Of a stretch of 64,000 nt of DNA, positions 23,602 through 33,909 are shown piece after piece (position 1 is the stretch's first letter; each line of letters opens with the position of its first letter). The notes below the pieces were generated by a model that saw only the letters and a list, made by a program, of their open reading frames with translations, searched no databases and had not been told where the DNA came from. A program made the position numbers and the translations under genes. Origin of the DNA: Cosmopolites sordidus (lineage: Eukaryota; Arthropoda; Insecta; Coleoptera; Curculionidae); contig JARFXV010000736.1 of NCBI GenBank assembly GCA_031761425.1, forward strand, positions 679,501-743,500, in the 5' to 3' direction.

Positions 23602-25730
23602 GGGTGTCCCATAACTTATCCGCTATAGAGCAACTGGTGATAGTAAAGATCAAAATAAGAGGATTTAGTCAATAAATGTGTTGGTAAACGTTAGTCATTA
23701 AAAGATACAGGGTGTTGACAGTGAAACTAAATTTTTGATTAAATTGAGATAATTTATAAACGGTTGAAAATATCAGGTTCAAAATCGGAGTAGTTGGGTT
23801 TTCAAAGGCGACAAATCCGAATTTGGTACTAGCTTGAGCCTAGATCCTAAAGGGCGCTTGCTACCAACTTTGTGAGGGATTAACTCGCTCATATTTTTTA
23901 CCCCATAAAGCTGGAAATATTTTGGCTTCAAAATAGAGCTCATCATTGATCAATATCGATATCTCACGCCTGTCGATGGCTGAAAAATATACAATTCACA
24001 AAGTGTGCCTTGAATGTTGTGTACAAATTATTACTCTCGATGACAACTGTCATTGTTTTCTATCTCTCGTATTAAACGTAGGTGGCAACAAGTTTCTCCA
24101 ATTTTGAGTTGGTAATAAAGAATTTGTAAAAAATGTCCAGAGTTAATCAGTTTGCTAACCTTGATTTAAGGGATATGCTCTGCGTTTATGTACAAGTAAA
24201 TTACAATAGTCGCCCTGCCGTTAGAAGGTATGAAGAGCTCTACCCAACAAGAATCATCCCAGATCGACATATTTTTCAAAGAATTTTCAATCAGTGGGGT
24301 GAAACAGATTTGTTTTATTACAACAATCCTGGTGGAGTACCAAAACGTATAACGGTAGAACAAGAAGAGGATATTTTGGTTAGTATCGCGGAAAATCCTG
24401 AACTAAGTACCAGGCGTTTGGAGGCGTCTACAGAAATTAGCAAATCTACCGTTTTAAGAGTTCGCCATAAAGAAAAATTGTTTCCCCACCATTTTTCGCC
24501 TGTTTAAAATTTATTGCCACAAGATTTGCCAGCTAGATCAGAATTTTGTCAAAATCTACTACATAAAAAAAACAAAGACCCCATATTCTTGAGAAAGACA
24601 TTGTTTACTGGCGAGGCAACTTTTACCAGAATTTTTAACTGGGGAAATAATCATTATTACGCCCGGGAAAATCCACACCTACGAAGAGAGCGACATTTCC
24701 AGCATGAATTTTCAATTATAGTTGATTATTCAATCAAATTCAATTATCGGCCCATTTGAGTTTCCGCAAAAACTGAATGGAGATCAATTTGTACAGTTTT
24801 TTGAAACTGATTTATTAGACCTTTTGAACGGTATATCTCTAAATTTAAGACAAGATATGCGTTTCATGCAAGATTGGGCGCCACCGCATTTTATTGTTGC
24901 AGTGCGAAGTCATTTGAATCAACGTTTTCCACATCGATGGATTGGGCGTTGTGGTGAGTTTCCTTGACTACCTCGTAGCCCAGACATTAACCCTTTAGAT
25001 TTTTATTTGTGGACTAATATGAAGTCTTTAGTTTACTATACACGAGACGAACTTTACAAAAATTCAACAAGCGGCCAATGTTATTAGAAATGAAGAAAAA
25101 ATCTTCTGAAATGTGAGACGTCACTTAACAAAGAGCCTGCAAAAGTGTATTGATATAGACGATGGACACTTTCAACACCTATTGAAGTAAATTTTGAAAA
25201 AGTTTTATTTTAAATAAAGTCTGTCGTATTTTTGACATCTTAATGTTTTTTTTTCCTCGTATTTAAGACACTTTTCGTGAATTGCAGATTTTTCAGCCAT
25301 CGATAAGATGTGCAATGGAATATTCGAACACCAATATCTCGCAAACGGCGTGAGATATCGATATTGACCAAGGGTACCTTTTTACGTGGGAATTATGACT
25401 CTTCTCTATTTTGAAGTCAAAATATTCTCAGCTTTATAGAGTAAAACAAATATGAGCGAGTTAATTCCTTGCAAAGTAGGTAGCAAGCGCCCTCTAGGAA
25501 CTAGGCTCAAACTAGTACCAAATTAGGATTTTACGACTACCTCGATTTTGAACCTGATATCTTCAACCGTTTTTATATTATCTCAATTTTTCAAAAATTT
25601 AGTTTCACTTTCAACACCCCGTATCTTTTTAATAACTAAAATTTTCCAACACATTTATTGACGAAATTATCTTATTTTAATCTCTATTATCATCAGTTGC
25701 TCTATGGCAGATAAGTTATGAGACACCCAG
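23602..25730 (+). mobile_element. DUF4817-type DNA transposon with ~400-bp terminal inverted repeats
   Basis: A 2.1-kb element beginning GGGTGTCCCATAACTTATCC and ending in the complement of TGGGTGTCTCATAACTTATC. The inverted ends extend about 400 bp, sharing AGAGCAACTG, GAGATAAT, AACTCGCTCATATTTT and CAATATCGATATCTCACGCC with scattered differences. Between them is a transposase: DUF4817-like N-terminus from 24133 (MSRVNQFANLDLRDMLCVYV, RRYEELYPTRIIPDRHIFQ), an HTH (STRRLEASTEISKSTVLRV), then after a stop the catalytic part LFTGEATFTRIFNW (first Asp changed to Gly), MRFMQDWAPPHF (second Asp) and RSPDINPLDFYLW (third). Stops break it, so it is inactive. TA flanks the left end. Confidence 0.88.
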
Positions 25731-25734
25731 TGGA

Positions 25735-26480
25735 TGTATAAGGACAGAATAGGTCCAAGGTATCTCAATGATTTCAGTATTTCCTGTCCTAAGATATTCA
25801 AGTATTGAAACTAAGTGGCTGTATGCTCGTTTTTTCAGGAATATTACATCAAATATATTTATCATCTCGCATGCTCAACAGATTTTGTATTATTTAACCT
25901 TTAGCCTTGTTATAATGATGATAATGATGATGATAATGATGTAAAGGACATGCATTTCTCACCAAAAATATTCCTAAAATTTCTTTTAGGTCTTTCATCA
26001 GATTTGTTCGCCAGTTATAATGCGGTAAAATAAAACGGCGTGTAAAATTTGTATTAGTTTCTGTGCTCCCTGAGTAACAAAAAATATTTCAAAAGCACCT
26101 CTTAAACACATTTGATTATTTATAAGAAATAATGTACGGTGTTTGCATTTCATCAACATTTTCCATAAAAAAATCTACTACATGCGTTTCTCTTCTTCTT
26201 TATTATATAGTATCTCTTCTTCTTTTTTATATAGATAGATATATTTTAACTTTAGGTTCAAAATAATGTAGGAGCACTTGTGGCCCTATTTTGGAAATTA
26301 TCTTGATATAGTTTCCCCTTTTATGAAGACATAGTGATAAAACTATCCTGTGTATAAAGTGACGTAATGCTGTTTCGGTAAATGAAGTCGATCAATCGTA
26401 TTAATCAACTCGATCTATTGGCACGTTAATTACAGACCACCCAATCTCGAAACTTTTTAATGATATTCTCGATTTGATTT
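25735..26480. other. No recognisable gene
   Basis: AT-rich; contains a (GAT)n-like stretch near 25915-25940. No coding block or element end seen. Confidence 0.45.
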
Positions 26481-26487
26481 ACTGAGT

Positions 26488-26675
26488 ATTGCGCCCCTCC
26501 GGCTCGCTCCTGTCGGACGACCAAAGCAACGCGTAATGGTATTCGACTAACGGTACCACGGAGGCCAGTGGCGTCCGTGCAGGCCACACCCTTTCGGATG
26601 GATGACCGAGACTGTCGACGATAATCTTCCGCATATCTGAAGGAAACGGTCCGTGCGTGGAATTGAATTACCCAA
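26488..26675. other. Isolated GC-rich island of unknown function
   Basis: About 190 bp, by eye well over half G+C and with many CpG pairs, in a window that is otherwise strongly AT-rich. No frame stays open far enough to suggest a coding exon of known type, and no transposon family is recognised. It lies 4.4 kb upstream of the first recognised Eip78C exon on the same strand. It could be a non-coding 5' exon, a CpG-rich promoter or a recent insertion. Confidence 0.4.
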
Positions 26676-26756
26676 TAAGGTTTCTCGTTTTTTGTTGAAC
26701 AGATACTGAATAATATGTTATTTTAATAATTTTAAATTTTTTATATTTTTACATAC

Positions 26757-27010
26757 GAGGGTCGTTCGAGAAGTGGTCTGATCAGGAATACACACGATTT
26801 TTGAGTTTATTTTAATTTTGTCAACATAGTAATAGTACCTTGTAATTCGATTAATTTACAACAACAATATTCCAATTTTTTAAGTCTCTCAATATAATAT
26901 GATTTATCCAGTTCTGCAAAAAAGGGGTTGTATCAGTTTTTACCCCATCATTTGAAGTAAATCTTCGTCGAGCAAGGCATTTCTTCAGGTTTGGGAAGGG
27001 ACAATAGTCG
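26757..27010 (-). pseudogene. mariner 3' end with terminal repeat, minus strand
   Basis: The outer end ACGAGGGTCGTTCGAGAAGT is a typical mariner terminal repeat. On the complement the coding end reads PNLKKCLARRRFTSNDGV, LQNWINHIILRDLKNWN-type C-terminus. The other end and the rest of the gene are absent. Confidence 0.75.
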
Positions 27011-28099
27011 CTAAGAACTAAATACAATGCACGAAATACAATACTGCACTAAATACAATTTTGTAGCAGCAACCCGAGATATGTGCATGTGTTGCAGGTG
27101 CATAATCGTAGTGATTTTTTGTTTCATAGTCCTCTTAAGGTAAAAGGTATACAACTTTGCTCCCGTCTTTTTCCTATAGATGGCGTTAGCGGTAAGTTGT
27201 CATCGAAATAAATACATCATACGGCATGCAATACCTTTAGGCATCTTGTAAACAGAACCCTATAGCACCAGTAGTCGATCTGTGTTTACATCATAAAGTT
27301 ATTCGCAATTAAAAAGGTCAGTTTATGAGCCAAATTCTCGTCATTTGCGGGAGGTGTTAATTTATTTCTTTAATACGAAAAATTTGCTGCTGAAGCTCAT
27401 CGAATACTCTCAAATACTTATGGTGAGACCGCTTTGAATGAAAGGACGTGTTGTGATAGGTTTCAACGCTTCAAGAGCAGTGATTTTCACGTCGAAGACC
27501 GAGAGGTGGAAGAGCGAAAGTTTTTGACGATGAAGAATTAGAAGCATTGTTTAATGAAGACAAAAAGAGTTGACAAAATCATTGGGAGTGACTCAACAAA
27601 CAATTTCAAAACGCTTCAAGACCTGGGAATGACCCAGAAGTAAGGATATTGAGTGCCATATGAGTTGAAACCGAGAGATGTTGAAAACCGTTTCTTTGCT
27701 TGTGAACAGTTGATTGAGAGGCAAAAACGTATTTATTTTAAAAAAAGGATTTCTGTATCACATTGTGACTGGGGACGAAAAATGGGATTATTACAATAAC
27801 CTCACAGCGTCGAAAATCATGGTGATATCCCGGCCACGGTTCCGCATCGACGGCAAAACCGAATATTCGCGGCTCCAAGGTCATACTCTGTATTTGGTGG
27901 AACTAGCTCGGTGTAGTCTATTATGAGCTGCTAAAACCGTCTGAAACAATCACAGGGGATCGTTATCGAACACCATTAATGCGTTTGAGCCGAGCATTGA
28001 AAGATAAACGACCACACTACAGCGAAAGACACAATAAAGCCAATTTTACAGCATGACAATGCTCAGTTCCATGTTGCAAAAGGGGTCAAAGCATACTTA

Positions 28100-28200
28100 G
28101 AGCCGATTCTACAATGCAAGAATATGACAGAACGGGCATTTCAAATTTTATTCCAAGTATATCTTATACCTGGTATATTCTTGCATTTTAGAACCGACTC
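28100..28200. mobile_element. 101-bp MITE with TTA duplications inside mariner
   Basis: Inverted ends GAGCCGATTCTACAATGCAA and its imperfect complement (TTGCATTTTAGAACCGACTC), flanked by TTA at 28097-28099 and 28201-28203. Removing it restores the mariner frame (AYLEMLKW). A 3-bp TTA/TNA duplication is typical of PIF/Harbinger elements, so that is the best guess of family. Confidence 0.82.
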
Positions 28201-28208
28201 TTAGAAAT

Positions 28209-28256
28209 GTTGAAATGGTCCTATCCTATGAAATGGTCCTATCCTATGAAATGGTC
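28209..28256 (+). repeat. 17-bp tandem repeat in mariner coding region
   Basis: AAATGGTCCTATCCTATG repeated about 2.5 times; absent from the expected mariner frame, so a secondary slippage event. Confidence 0.85.
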
Positions 28257-28579
28257 CGTATTTTCCAGACGTTGCTCCCTCTGACTATCACCTGTTTCGA
28301 TTGATGGCACACGGCCTAGCTGACCAGTACTTCTGGTATTATGAGTAAATCAAAAATTGAATCGATTCGTAGATCGCTTCAAAAGATGACCAATTTTTTC
28401 AACGCATTTTTTTCAATGCTGCCTGAAAGATGGGAGAAAGTAATGGTCAACGATGGACAATACTTTGAATCATAAATGTATAACTAGTTTATTACAATTA
28501 ATTTCATTACAAACCTTTAAATAAAAAAAAAACGGCGGGAACAAAGTTGTATACCTTTTATTATTTGAAAATAAAATGT

Positions 28580-29323
28580 AATGTATTTTTATAGCCACTT
28601 ATTCCATAGGTTTAAGCATAAATTTGGTTTGTTTTTTTACAAAGAAAAGATAAACTTACACCTTAATGTCGTTTAATGTCATAATTGAAATTACTACCAC
28701 TAGTTTTTCACATCATAGCACCATGACATTCACGTGATATTATGAAAGAGAATCATTTGATTCTATGCAAGACTAGTACCGTTTTAACTTATTTTCCCGA
28801 AAACGTTGAAAGAGTCCTGATATATTTCTAATTCGGTTTGCAGTAGCTTCTCGATAAATAAGAAGCATATCGTGATATTCGCGTACAGAATACAATTTTG
28901 GTAGTAAATGGAATTCAAATACATATACTGAAATAATTTTTGCTGCCAGCACCCTTTGTCATGGGAATCTTTTTAGTTAGTCAAAGCCACGTTGCCATTT
29001 CTGTTTGGTTGATGTACGGCGTGATTCTTAATTTTTAACAAATATTTTAACAATTTTCATTAAATAATTACAACAATTTTCATTAAATATTTTATTGTTT
29101 TTTTCGTTTATTTGTTGACTCGTTAAATAATATCCAAGTATTATTTTCCAAATATATGTACTTTTACACGTATTTTGTTAACATGGTAATTCTTATTTTA
29201 TACTTTTTTTGCAATCGGAAAACACGGGAACCCTTAAGTTTTCGATCCTTTTTGTATGGAACACTGTTTTATTAATCCCTTACCCACCCCTTATTTCCCT
29301 TAACCCCTTATTTCCTTTACCCA

Positions 29324-29325
<2 letters not shown>
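28580..29325 (-). mobile_element. Dispersed repeat derived from a DUF4817 transposon, copy 1
   Basis: Shares TAAATTTGGTTTGTTTT, AATGTCGTTTAATGTCA and ACTAGTTTTTC with copy 2 at 34975-36050, and its right part with copy 3 at 61040-61340. On the complement at about 28880-28840, REYHDMLLIYREATAN resembles the start of the DUF4817 domain of insect transposases. The catalytic region is deleted. A (TA)n tract begins right at the end. Confidence 0.65.

Positions 29326-29327
<2 letters not shown>

Positions 29328-29419
<92 letters not shown>
29328..29419. repeat. (TA)n microsatellite
   Basis: About 46 TA units directly after the dispersed repeat copy 1. Confidence 0.97.
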
Positions 29420-29422
<3 letters not shown>

Positions 29423-29574
29423 AAAATTTCTACGTTTCTATAATAATAAAGATTTCACTATAAAAACCAACGAAAAAATTCATTTATCATTCCAACGAAA
29501 AAATTCATTTATCCTTCTTTGACGAATGTTTAATATCGAAAAATAATTGGACATCCGATAATCACATCTTTAAA

Positions 29575-29960
29575 AACTAAGGCAGGACAATAATGCTACT
29601 AATATACAAAAAAGGGGCAAAGTAAACTGCGCAAAATTACAGATGAGTACCGCTATTAGACGTATCCTATAAATTAATGTCAACGTTTAAAAAAGAAAAG
29701 AAAAAATTGAAGAATTTGAGAAAATTTTTGAAAGTAAGGATTTAGAAAAATTGGTTGACAATAGACCAACTATTCACACTGAAACATATATTAACATTAT
29801 GATATGAGCATGAAATATCAGCGTACATGCTGTTCATGAACTTTGAAAGATCTTATAAATTACGCAAAAAAACAATAAATTATCTAAATGGCCTCCAAAT
29901 ATCAGAAAAACAAACCCTATCGAGGCTGTTATTCAATAGAGCTTCAATAATATTAGTTTG
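29575..29960 (+). pseudogene. LINE reverse transcriptase fragment
   Basis: LLIYKKGAK, then VPLLDVSYKLMSTF, TIDQLFTLKHILT and AYMLFMNFERSY follow the order CPIYKKGD...NYRGISLLxxxYK...STxDQIFxLRQI...xFxDFxxAY of LINE reverse transcriptase motifs 0-A. The catalytic Asp of motif A reads MNFERSY, so it is lost. The fragment stops after this motif. Confidence 0.75.
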
Positions 29961-30339
29961 AGAGAGTGATATCAACAGAGTTCAAATGTTATTACAATAC
30001 ATTTGAGCCACTAGTGTTTGGCACATGACATCTGCCTACTGATTGTATATAGAAACAAAAGAGAAATATAACGTACACTAGAATAACTTATAGAATCTAC
30101 TAAACTAACTCTTTGCTCGAAAAATGTATTTATTTAAAAAATCTCCGGCAACAATTATAAAAGTCGCTATAATTTCTAACTTAACAAGCGAAATGATATG
30201 AAACTTCTATCAGATATCAAGGAGCATCATACCAATTTACCAAAAAACAAATACTTGTATGTATAGGTAAAGAGGGTAATAGAACTATTTAAAAATATAA
30301 AAGTTTTTATACTGATTTAACTTCTATACTTGTTATTAA

Positions 30340-30860
30340 AGTCATAAAAATTAGAGACGTTAAAGCTATGATTCATAAAAACCTCATCCCAAAGAAAAGT
30401 CCAGGATTTGACCTTATAACTCGGACAGTCGTTAAAGAAATACCGGAAAAGGCATTAGCTGTCCTTACATAAATTTATAATGCAATATTTAGAGTTGGCC
30501 ATTATCCGTCACAGTGGAAAGTAGGACAAATCATATTGATTCCAAAACCTAGTAAACCGACCGAGGAAGCATCATCGTTGCTTATTAAAGTTTTTTGTTT
30601 TTGAGAACTAAATATCGTTCCAGAACAGCAGTTCGGATTTCGCGAAAAATTTGCAACAATTGAAAGTTCACAGGCTAGTGAAAATTATTATTAACGCTTT
30701 TGAATATAAAAAGTACTGCTCGCTTAAATGCAAATTTCCTACACCATACTATCAGGTATTGTTATCATACTTTACAAATAGATACTTTGCTTGTCAAATA
30801 TAAAGGTAAAATAACTAATATCAGATAAAATCAGGAGTACCTATAGAATTTAAGATAAAA
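30340..30860 (+). pseudogene. Jockey-like LINE reverse transcriptase fragment
   Basis: VKAMIHKNLIPKKSPGFDLI, VKEIPEKALAVLT, IYNAIFRVGHYPSQWKVGQI, IPKPSKPTEEASS, IVPEQQFGFREKFATIESS and YFTNRYFACQI match Jockey-clade reverse transcriptases motif by motif. A deletion removes the motif A region. The end IKSGVP is the beginning of the SGVPQGS motif. Stops are present. Confidence 0.82.
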
Positions 30861-31085
30861 AATAAGATTATTCCCCTATTCTAGTTATGAAGAACCTACA
30901 TTCCTGTACATGTTAAACCTTTAATGCAATCGCGCTCACCCCTGATACTTGCCACCTCGCTACCTTACCCTAAATATTGTAACAGTTGCTTATTATCTTT
31001 AGGTAGATTGTAAATAAATGGGAGATTTAGAAAAATACTGATTTGATTTTAGCAATACATGCAATTGTATTTTTCTTTGTTTTAG

Positions 31086-31213
31086 AACAAAGCAATTACG
31101 TAGCAGCGGATTCCAACAGTTCCAACACTACAAAGTCGTTTGTACCTTGCAAAGTTTGCGGCGATAAGGCTTCAGGCTATCACTACGGTGTTACGTCATG
31201 CGAAGGTTGTAAG
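31086..31213 (+). CDS. Eip78C: Eip78C (E78 nuclear receptor) exon with first zinc finger
   Basis: First recognisable exon of the orphan nuclear receptor E78, a ligand-regulated-type transcription factor of the ecdysone response that acts in the nucleus. Starting in phase 1 (two bases of a split codon), it reads QSNYVAADSNSSNTTKSF and then the first C4 zinc finger, beginning VPCKVCGDKASGYHYG and ending CEGCK, which holds the P-box that contacts DNA. The acceptor is a T-rich run ending TTTTAG at 31081-31085 and the donor is GTAAGA at 31214. The intron after CEGCK lies inside the DNA-binding domain. The finger matches E78 better than E75 or Rev-erb from memory of the family. The upstream exon supplying the N-terminus and start codon was not found. 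Confidence 0.95.
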
Positions 31214-31285
31214 GTAAGATGCATAGTTAGATTTCACAAGACTCCTACCGTAACAGAAGATAATTAATGAGTTTGTGTTTCGTAG

Positions 31286-31427
31286 GGTTTCTTCAGACGC
31301 AGCATCCAAAAACAAATCGAATACAGGTGTTTGCGAGATGGCAAATGTCTGGTTATAAGACTGAATAGGAATCGTTGCCAGTATTGTAGATTCAAGAAAT
31401 GCCTAGCGGTTGGCATGTCTAGAGATT
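31286..31427 (+). CDS. Eip78C: Eip78C exon with second zinc finger
   Basis: Second DNA-binding-domain exon, joined in phase 0 across a 72-bp intron (acceptor TTTCGTAG). It begins GFFRRSIQKQIEYRC and continues CLVIRLNRNRCQYCRFKKC, the second C4 finger with the helix that helps dimerisation and half-site spacing. It ends LAVGMSRD plus one base (phase 1), followed by donor GTGAGT. All four cysteines of the finger are present. The sequence is typical of NR1E receptors, which bind AGGTCA-type half sites. There are no disabling changes, in contrast to the decayed transposase genes around it. Confidence 0.96.
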
Positions 31428-31857
31428 GTGAGTATCTAAAGAATGTTATGACAGATTTTGCATTTCATTATAATTATGATTTTTAACTTTGACTTTTACC
31501 ATTTCTTCTAAATTTCTAATGTTAAATTTTAATTGTTCAAATTGAAAATTAAATTCGGCGCTGTTTACTTTATTGTTTTGTGCTTGGTAACTCTAATAGT
31601 TTAACAGTTATAATTAGAGACCGAACTTGTTATAAAAGATAAGTGAATAAATCTTTTCATGCATTGGTTTGTGCCATCATATCAATTTATGAAAAGGTCT
31701 ATCAACATCGCCAAAATATTTATAAAATCATTTCAATTACACAGGTCGTTTCGTAAGATTGATGAGAATGCTCTTTTTGCGTTTCATTTAGATAGTTATT
31801 AAAACACCGTTTCACAGAAATGGCATAACACGTCCCATTTTTAAGCACCTGCTTCTC

Positions 31858-32995
31858 ATGGAGTCAAAAAATTCTATGCTGTTTGTTGTTGCTATGGTTT
31901 GCAGAGAACCTACTGACCATGTAAGTGATTGCTACTTTTGTATCACGAAAACGGATGGGATTTCAAAAAAGCAAAGGTATAAAATTCAGTATCCAAATTT
32001 GCCTTCTGCACTTAGGCCAGTTCCTCAGAGCCAGGAACTACCGGTACCGATCACACCTTTAAACTTAAACAAAATGTTTCCAAGTGATTCTAATTCTCCA
32101 TCAGAATTTAATTTACAACTTCCTGACTGGTATTTTTTACCTTTATTTGGGTTTTTCGCCACTATCTAAAACTCAAAAAATATCAAAAATACCTGTTCTT
32201 ATGTAGTCATGAAAATCTATTGTTGTCAATGTAAGTATCGTTGACATACACAAAAAATATATTTACATTCACTAGTTACTTTATATATTACAAATTAATA
32301 TAATTTATTTTTTAGTTTAGTTTTGAAAACGGGGGGAGAGACCCTCCGAAACGTCAACGTTAAAAGTTTGTAAAATTTTTTATAACATTTTTATATCTTA
32401 AAAATTTTGTTCGTTAGGCAAATTTATTACAAAAAAGAATCATTGAGAAATTTGTCTCCGTTTGGTTTTTTGTTTTTACCCAGTGATTCTTTCTTTACAT
32501 AAGAACAGGTCTTTTTGATATTCTTTGAGTTTTAGATAGTGGCGAAAAACCCAAATAAAGGAAAAATTATATGAACACGCCACAATCATTCAGACATTAT
32601 TCCTGACTGGTACTTCAAATATAAAATATGCCCCCCTTGCTAACCCAAAAAGGATGCTTTTTCCGCCTCCTCATATTAAGCCTGAACTAATGAAAAACTT
32701 TACAAATCCATGAACAAAGAATGTAATAGTTTCAAGCACCTAAAATAAATATTTCTTCAGTTAAGTGATGCAAAACTAAAAAAGAAAAGAAAAATGAAAT
32801 GAAAAGGAATTGGCCGCTTGGAAGTGTTTTGTAGGTGTAGTGAAAGGGTTTCTGGGCAACAAGAAAGATGAAAACTATAAAAACCTCATAGATGAACTCC
32901 TAAAAGCCTATGAAATACTAGGGTGTCGCGTGTCCTTAAAAATGTATTTTTTACACTCTCATTTCGATTTCTTACGTCTTACATGTTTATACTGA
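31858..32995 (+). pseudogene. Pseudogene of an arthropod repeat-associated protein family
   Basis: The first part, MVCREPTDHVSDCYFCITKT then YPNLPSALRPVPQSQELPVP, and the last part, AAWKCFVGVVKGFLGNKKDE then LLKAYEILGCRVSLKMYFLH, match from memory a family of large uncharacterised proteins that recurs in many arthropod genomes, usually near transposons. Between them, LFPPPHIKPELMKNFTNP is also recognisable. The copy has lost most of its middle, has stops, and is split by the 467-bp palindromic element at 32133-32599. The biochemical function is unknown to me. Confidence 0.7.
32133..32599 (+). mobile_element. Small palindromic element, copy 3 (13-bp TSD)
   Basis: The longest copy of the family, flanked by TTCCTGACTGGTA at 32120-32132 and 32600-32612. 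The inverted arms of about 70 bp (CTTTATTTGGGTTTTTCGCC left; GGCGAAAAACCCAAATAAAG right) include ACCTGTTCTTATG and its complement. A tail GAACACGCCACAATCATTCA follows the right arm. Its central part holds GGGGGGAGAGACCCTCC followed by GAAACGTCAACGTT, a degenerate hammerhead-like segment. No ORF. Confidence 0.9.
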
Positions 32996-32999
32996 ACAA

Positions 33000-33455
33000 A
33001 TATTAGATTGTAAAAATATGTCGTCTACTCTTTTTCCCTCACTACCGACCTCCTGTGACAAAAAAACTGTGCGAGTTACAGTAATTAGCTTATCATTTTT
33101 GGATTTAGAACTACAAAATACTTCATACACACCTATTTTCATCAAGTTACCTCAAAGAAGTTTAAATTTGTTGACCTGTGTTATTTTTTATGAGTACATT
33201 GGATTGTTTCGTTTTAATACGGTAAAAAAGTAATAGTTCGACGTAAACACAACGATAATGTTAAGGTTAGTATTAATACGTTTCTTTATAGAACAAGTCA
33301 GTAGTGTACGGCTATGTTTAAACACACTAATAAACAGTGTGTTTAAACACTGTTTATCAACAGGCTCGGGCAAAAATCCGCTCCCTAGTTATAATCTACC
33401 ATTCGTTCGATTAGGAAATATAAAACGCTAAACAAAAGAACCACTAGACGAAAGA
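33000..33455. other. No recognisable gene
   Basis: Contains an imperfect palindrome of TGTTTAAACACACT/ACAGTGTGTTTAAACA near 33313-33352. Nothing else identified. Confidence 0.45.
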
Positions 33456-33459
33456 ATTA

Positions 33460-33905
33460 TATATGTTAAAATGTATTACAAATTCGGTTCCAATTTTTCG
33501 AAAACAATACGAAAGCTTTATGGAATATACAAGTGAGTCACTTGACCGAAGATTAATTTAAACATTTGATCAAACTAGATTGGTAATGAATGTAAGACCT
33601 CGTGAGCACAAATGGAGAATAAAAACCCTGTGAAAATATTGTCATAGTTAGTGAAAGTGTCGTTACGAAGACCGAGGCATCAACTTGGCATCGTGCACAA
33701 CAAATTCTCTTCAGTGAACACTCACTCAAGACCTCTACCTTCAAGCATACAACTTATCACCACGAACATTTTTTAGAGCATGATAAAGTAGATTTTCAAT
33801 TTGGTCGAAAAATTATCTTCAGCGTCAAGGCTCATTTTCAACGTTGTCACTGTATGGCGTGGATTTTTAATTTTTTTTGTCAAAACGAAGCTAGAAATGC
33901 AGTAA
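33460..33905 (+). pseudogene. DUF4817-type transposase fragment
   Basis: YYKFGSNFSKTIRKLYGIYK (DUF4817-like), NVRPREHKWR, VSESVVTKTEASTWHRAQQI, HTTYHHEHFLEHDKVDFQFG and RKIIFSVKAHFQ correspond in order to the N-terminus, HTH and first catalytic block (usually FSDEAHF; the Asp is replaced here) of the same transposase type as 46552-47759. There are frame changes and truncation after this block. Confidence 0.7.
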
Positions 33906-33909
33906 CTGT

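Larger units (their letters stand above)
27143..28558 (+). mobile_element. mariner transposon with TA target duplications and nested MITE
   Basis: A 1416-bp element with inverted ends (AAAGGTATACAACTTTGCTC left; GAACAAAGTTGTATACCTTT right) and TA on both sides. The transposase shows the first HTH (AAEAHRMLSNTYGETALNER-like), KSSDFHVEDRE, SLGVTQQTISKRFKTWEMTQ, VPYELKPRDVENRFFACEQL, first catalytic block HIVTGDEKWDYYNN, LKPSETITGDRYRT, second Asp in LQHDNAQFHVAK and third in FPDVAPSDYHLF, ending LPERWEKVMVNDGQYF. Frameshifts and stops interrupt it. The sequence is split by a 101-bp MITE (28100-28200) and a short tandem duplication at 28209-28256. Confidence 0.92.

Noticed and set aside
31043..31085. 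A hydrophobic, signal-peptide-like N-terminus in frame before the first zinc-finger exon
   Set aside because: There is no ATG, and the segment is the T-rich end of an intron with a good acceptor (TTTTAG at 31081-31085). A nuclear receptor would not carry a signal peptide.
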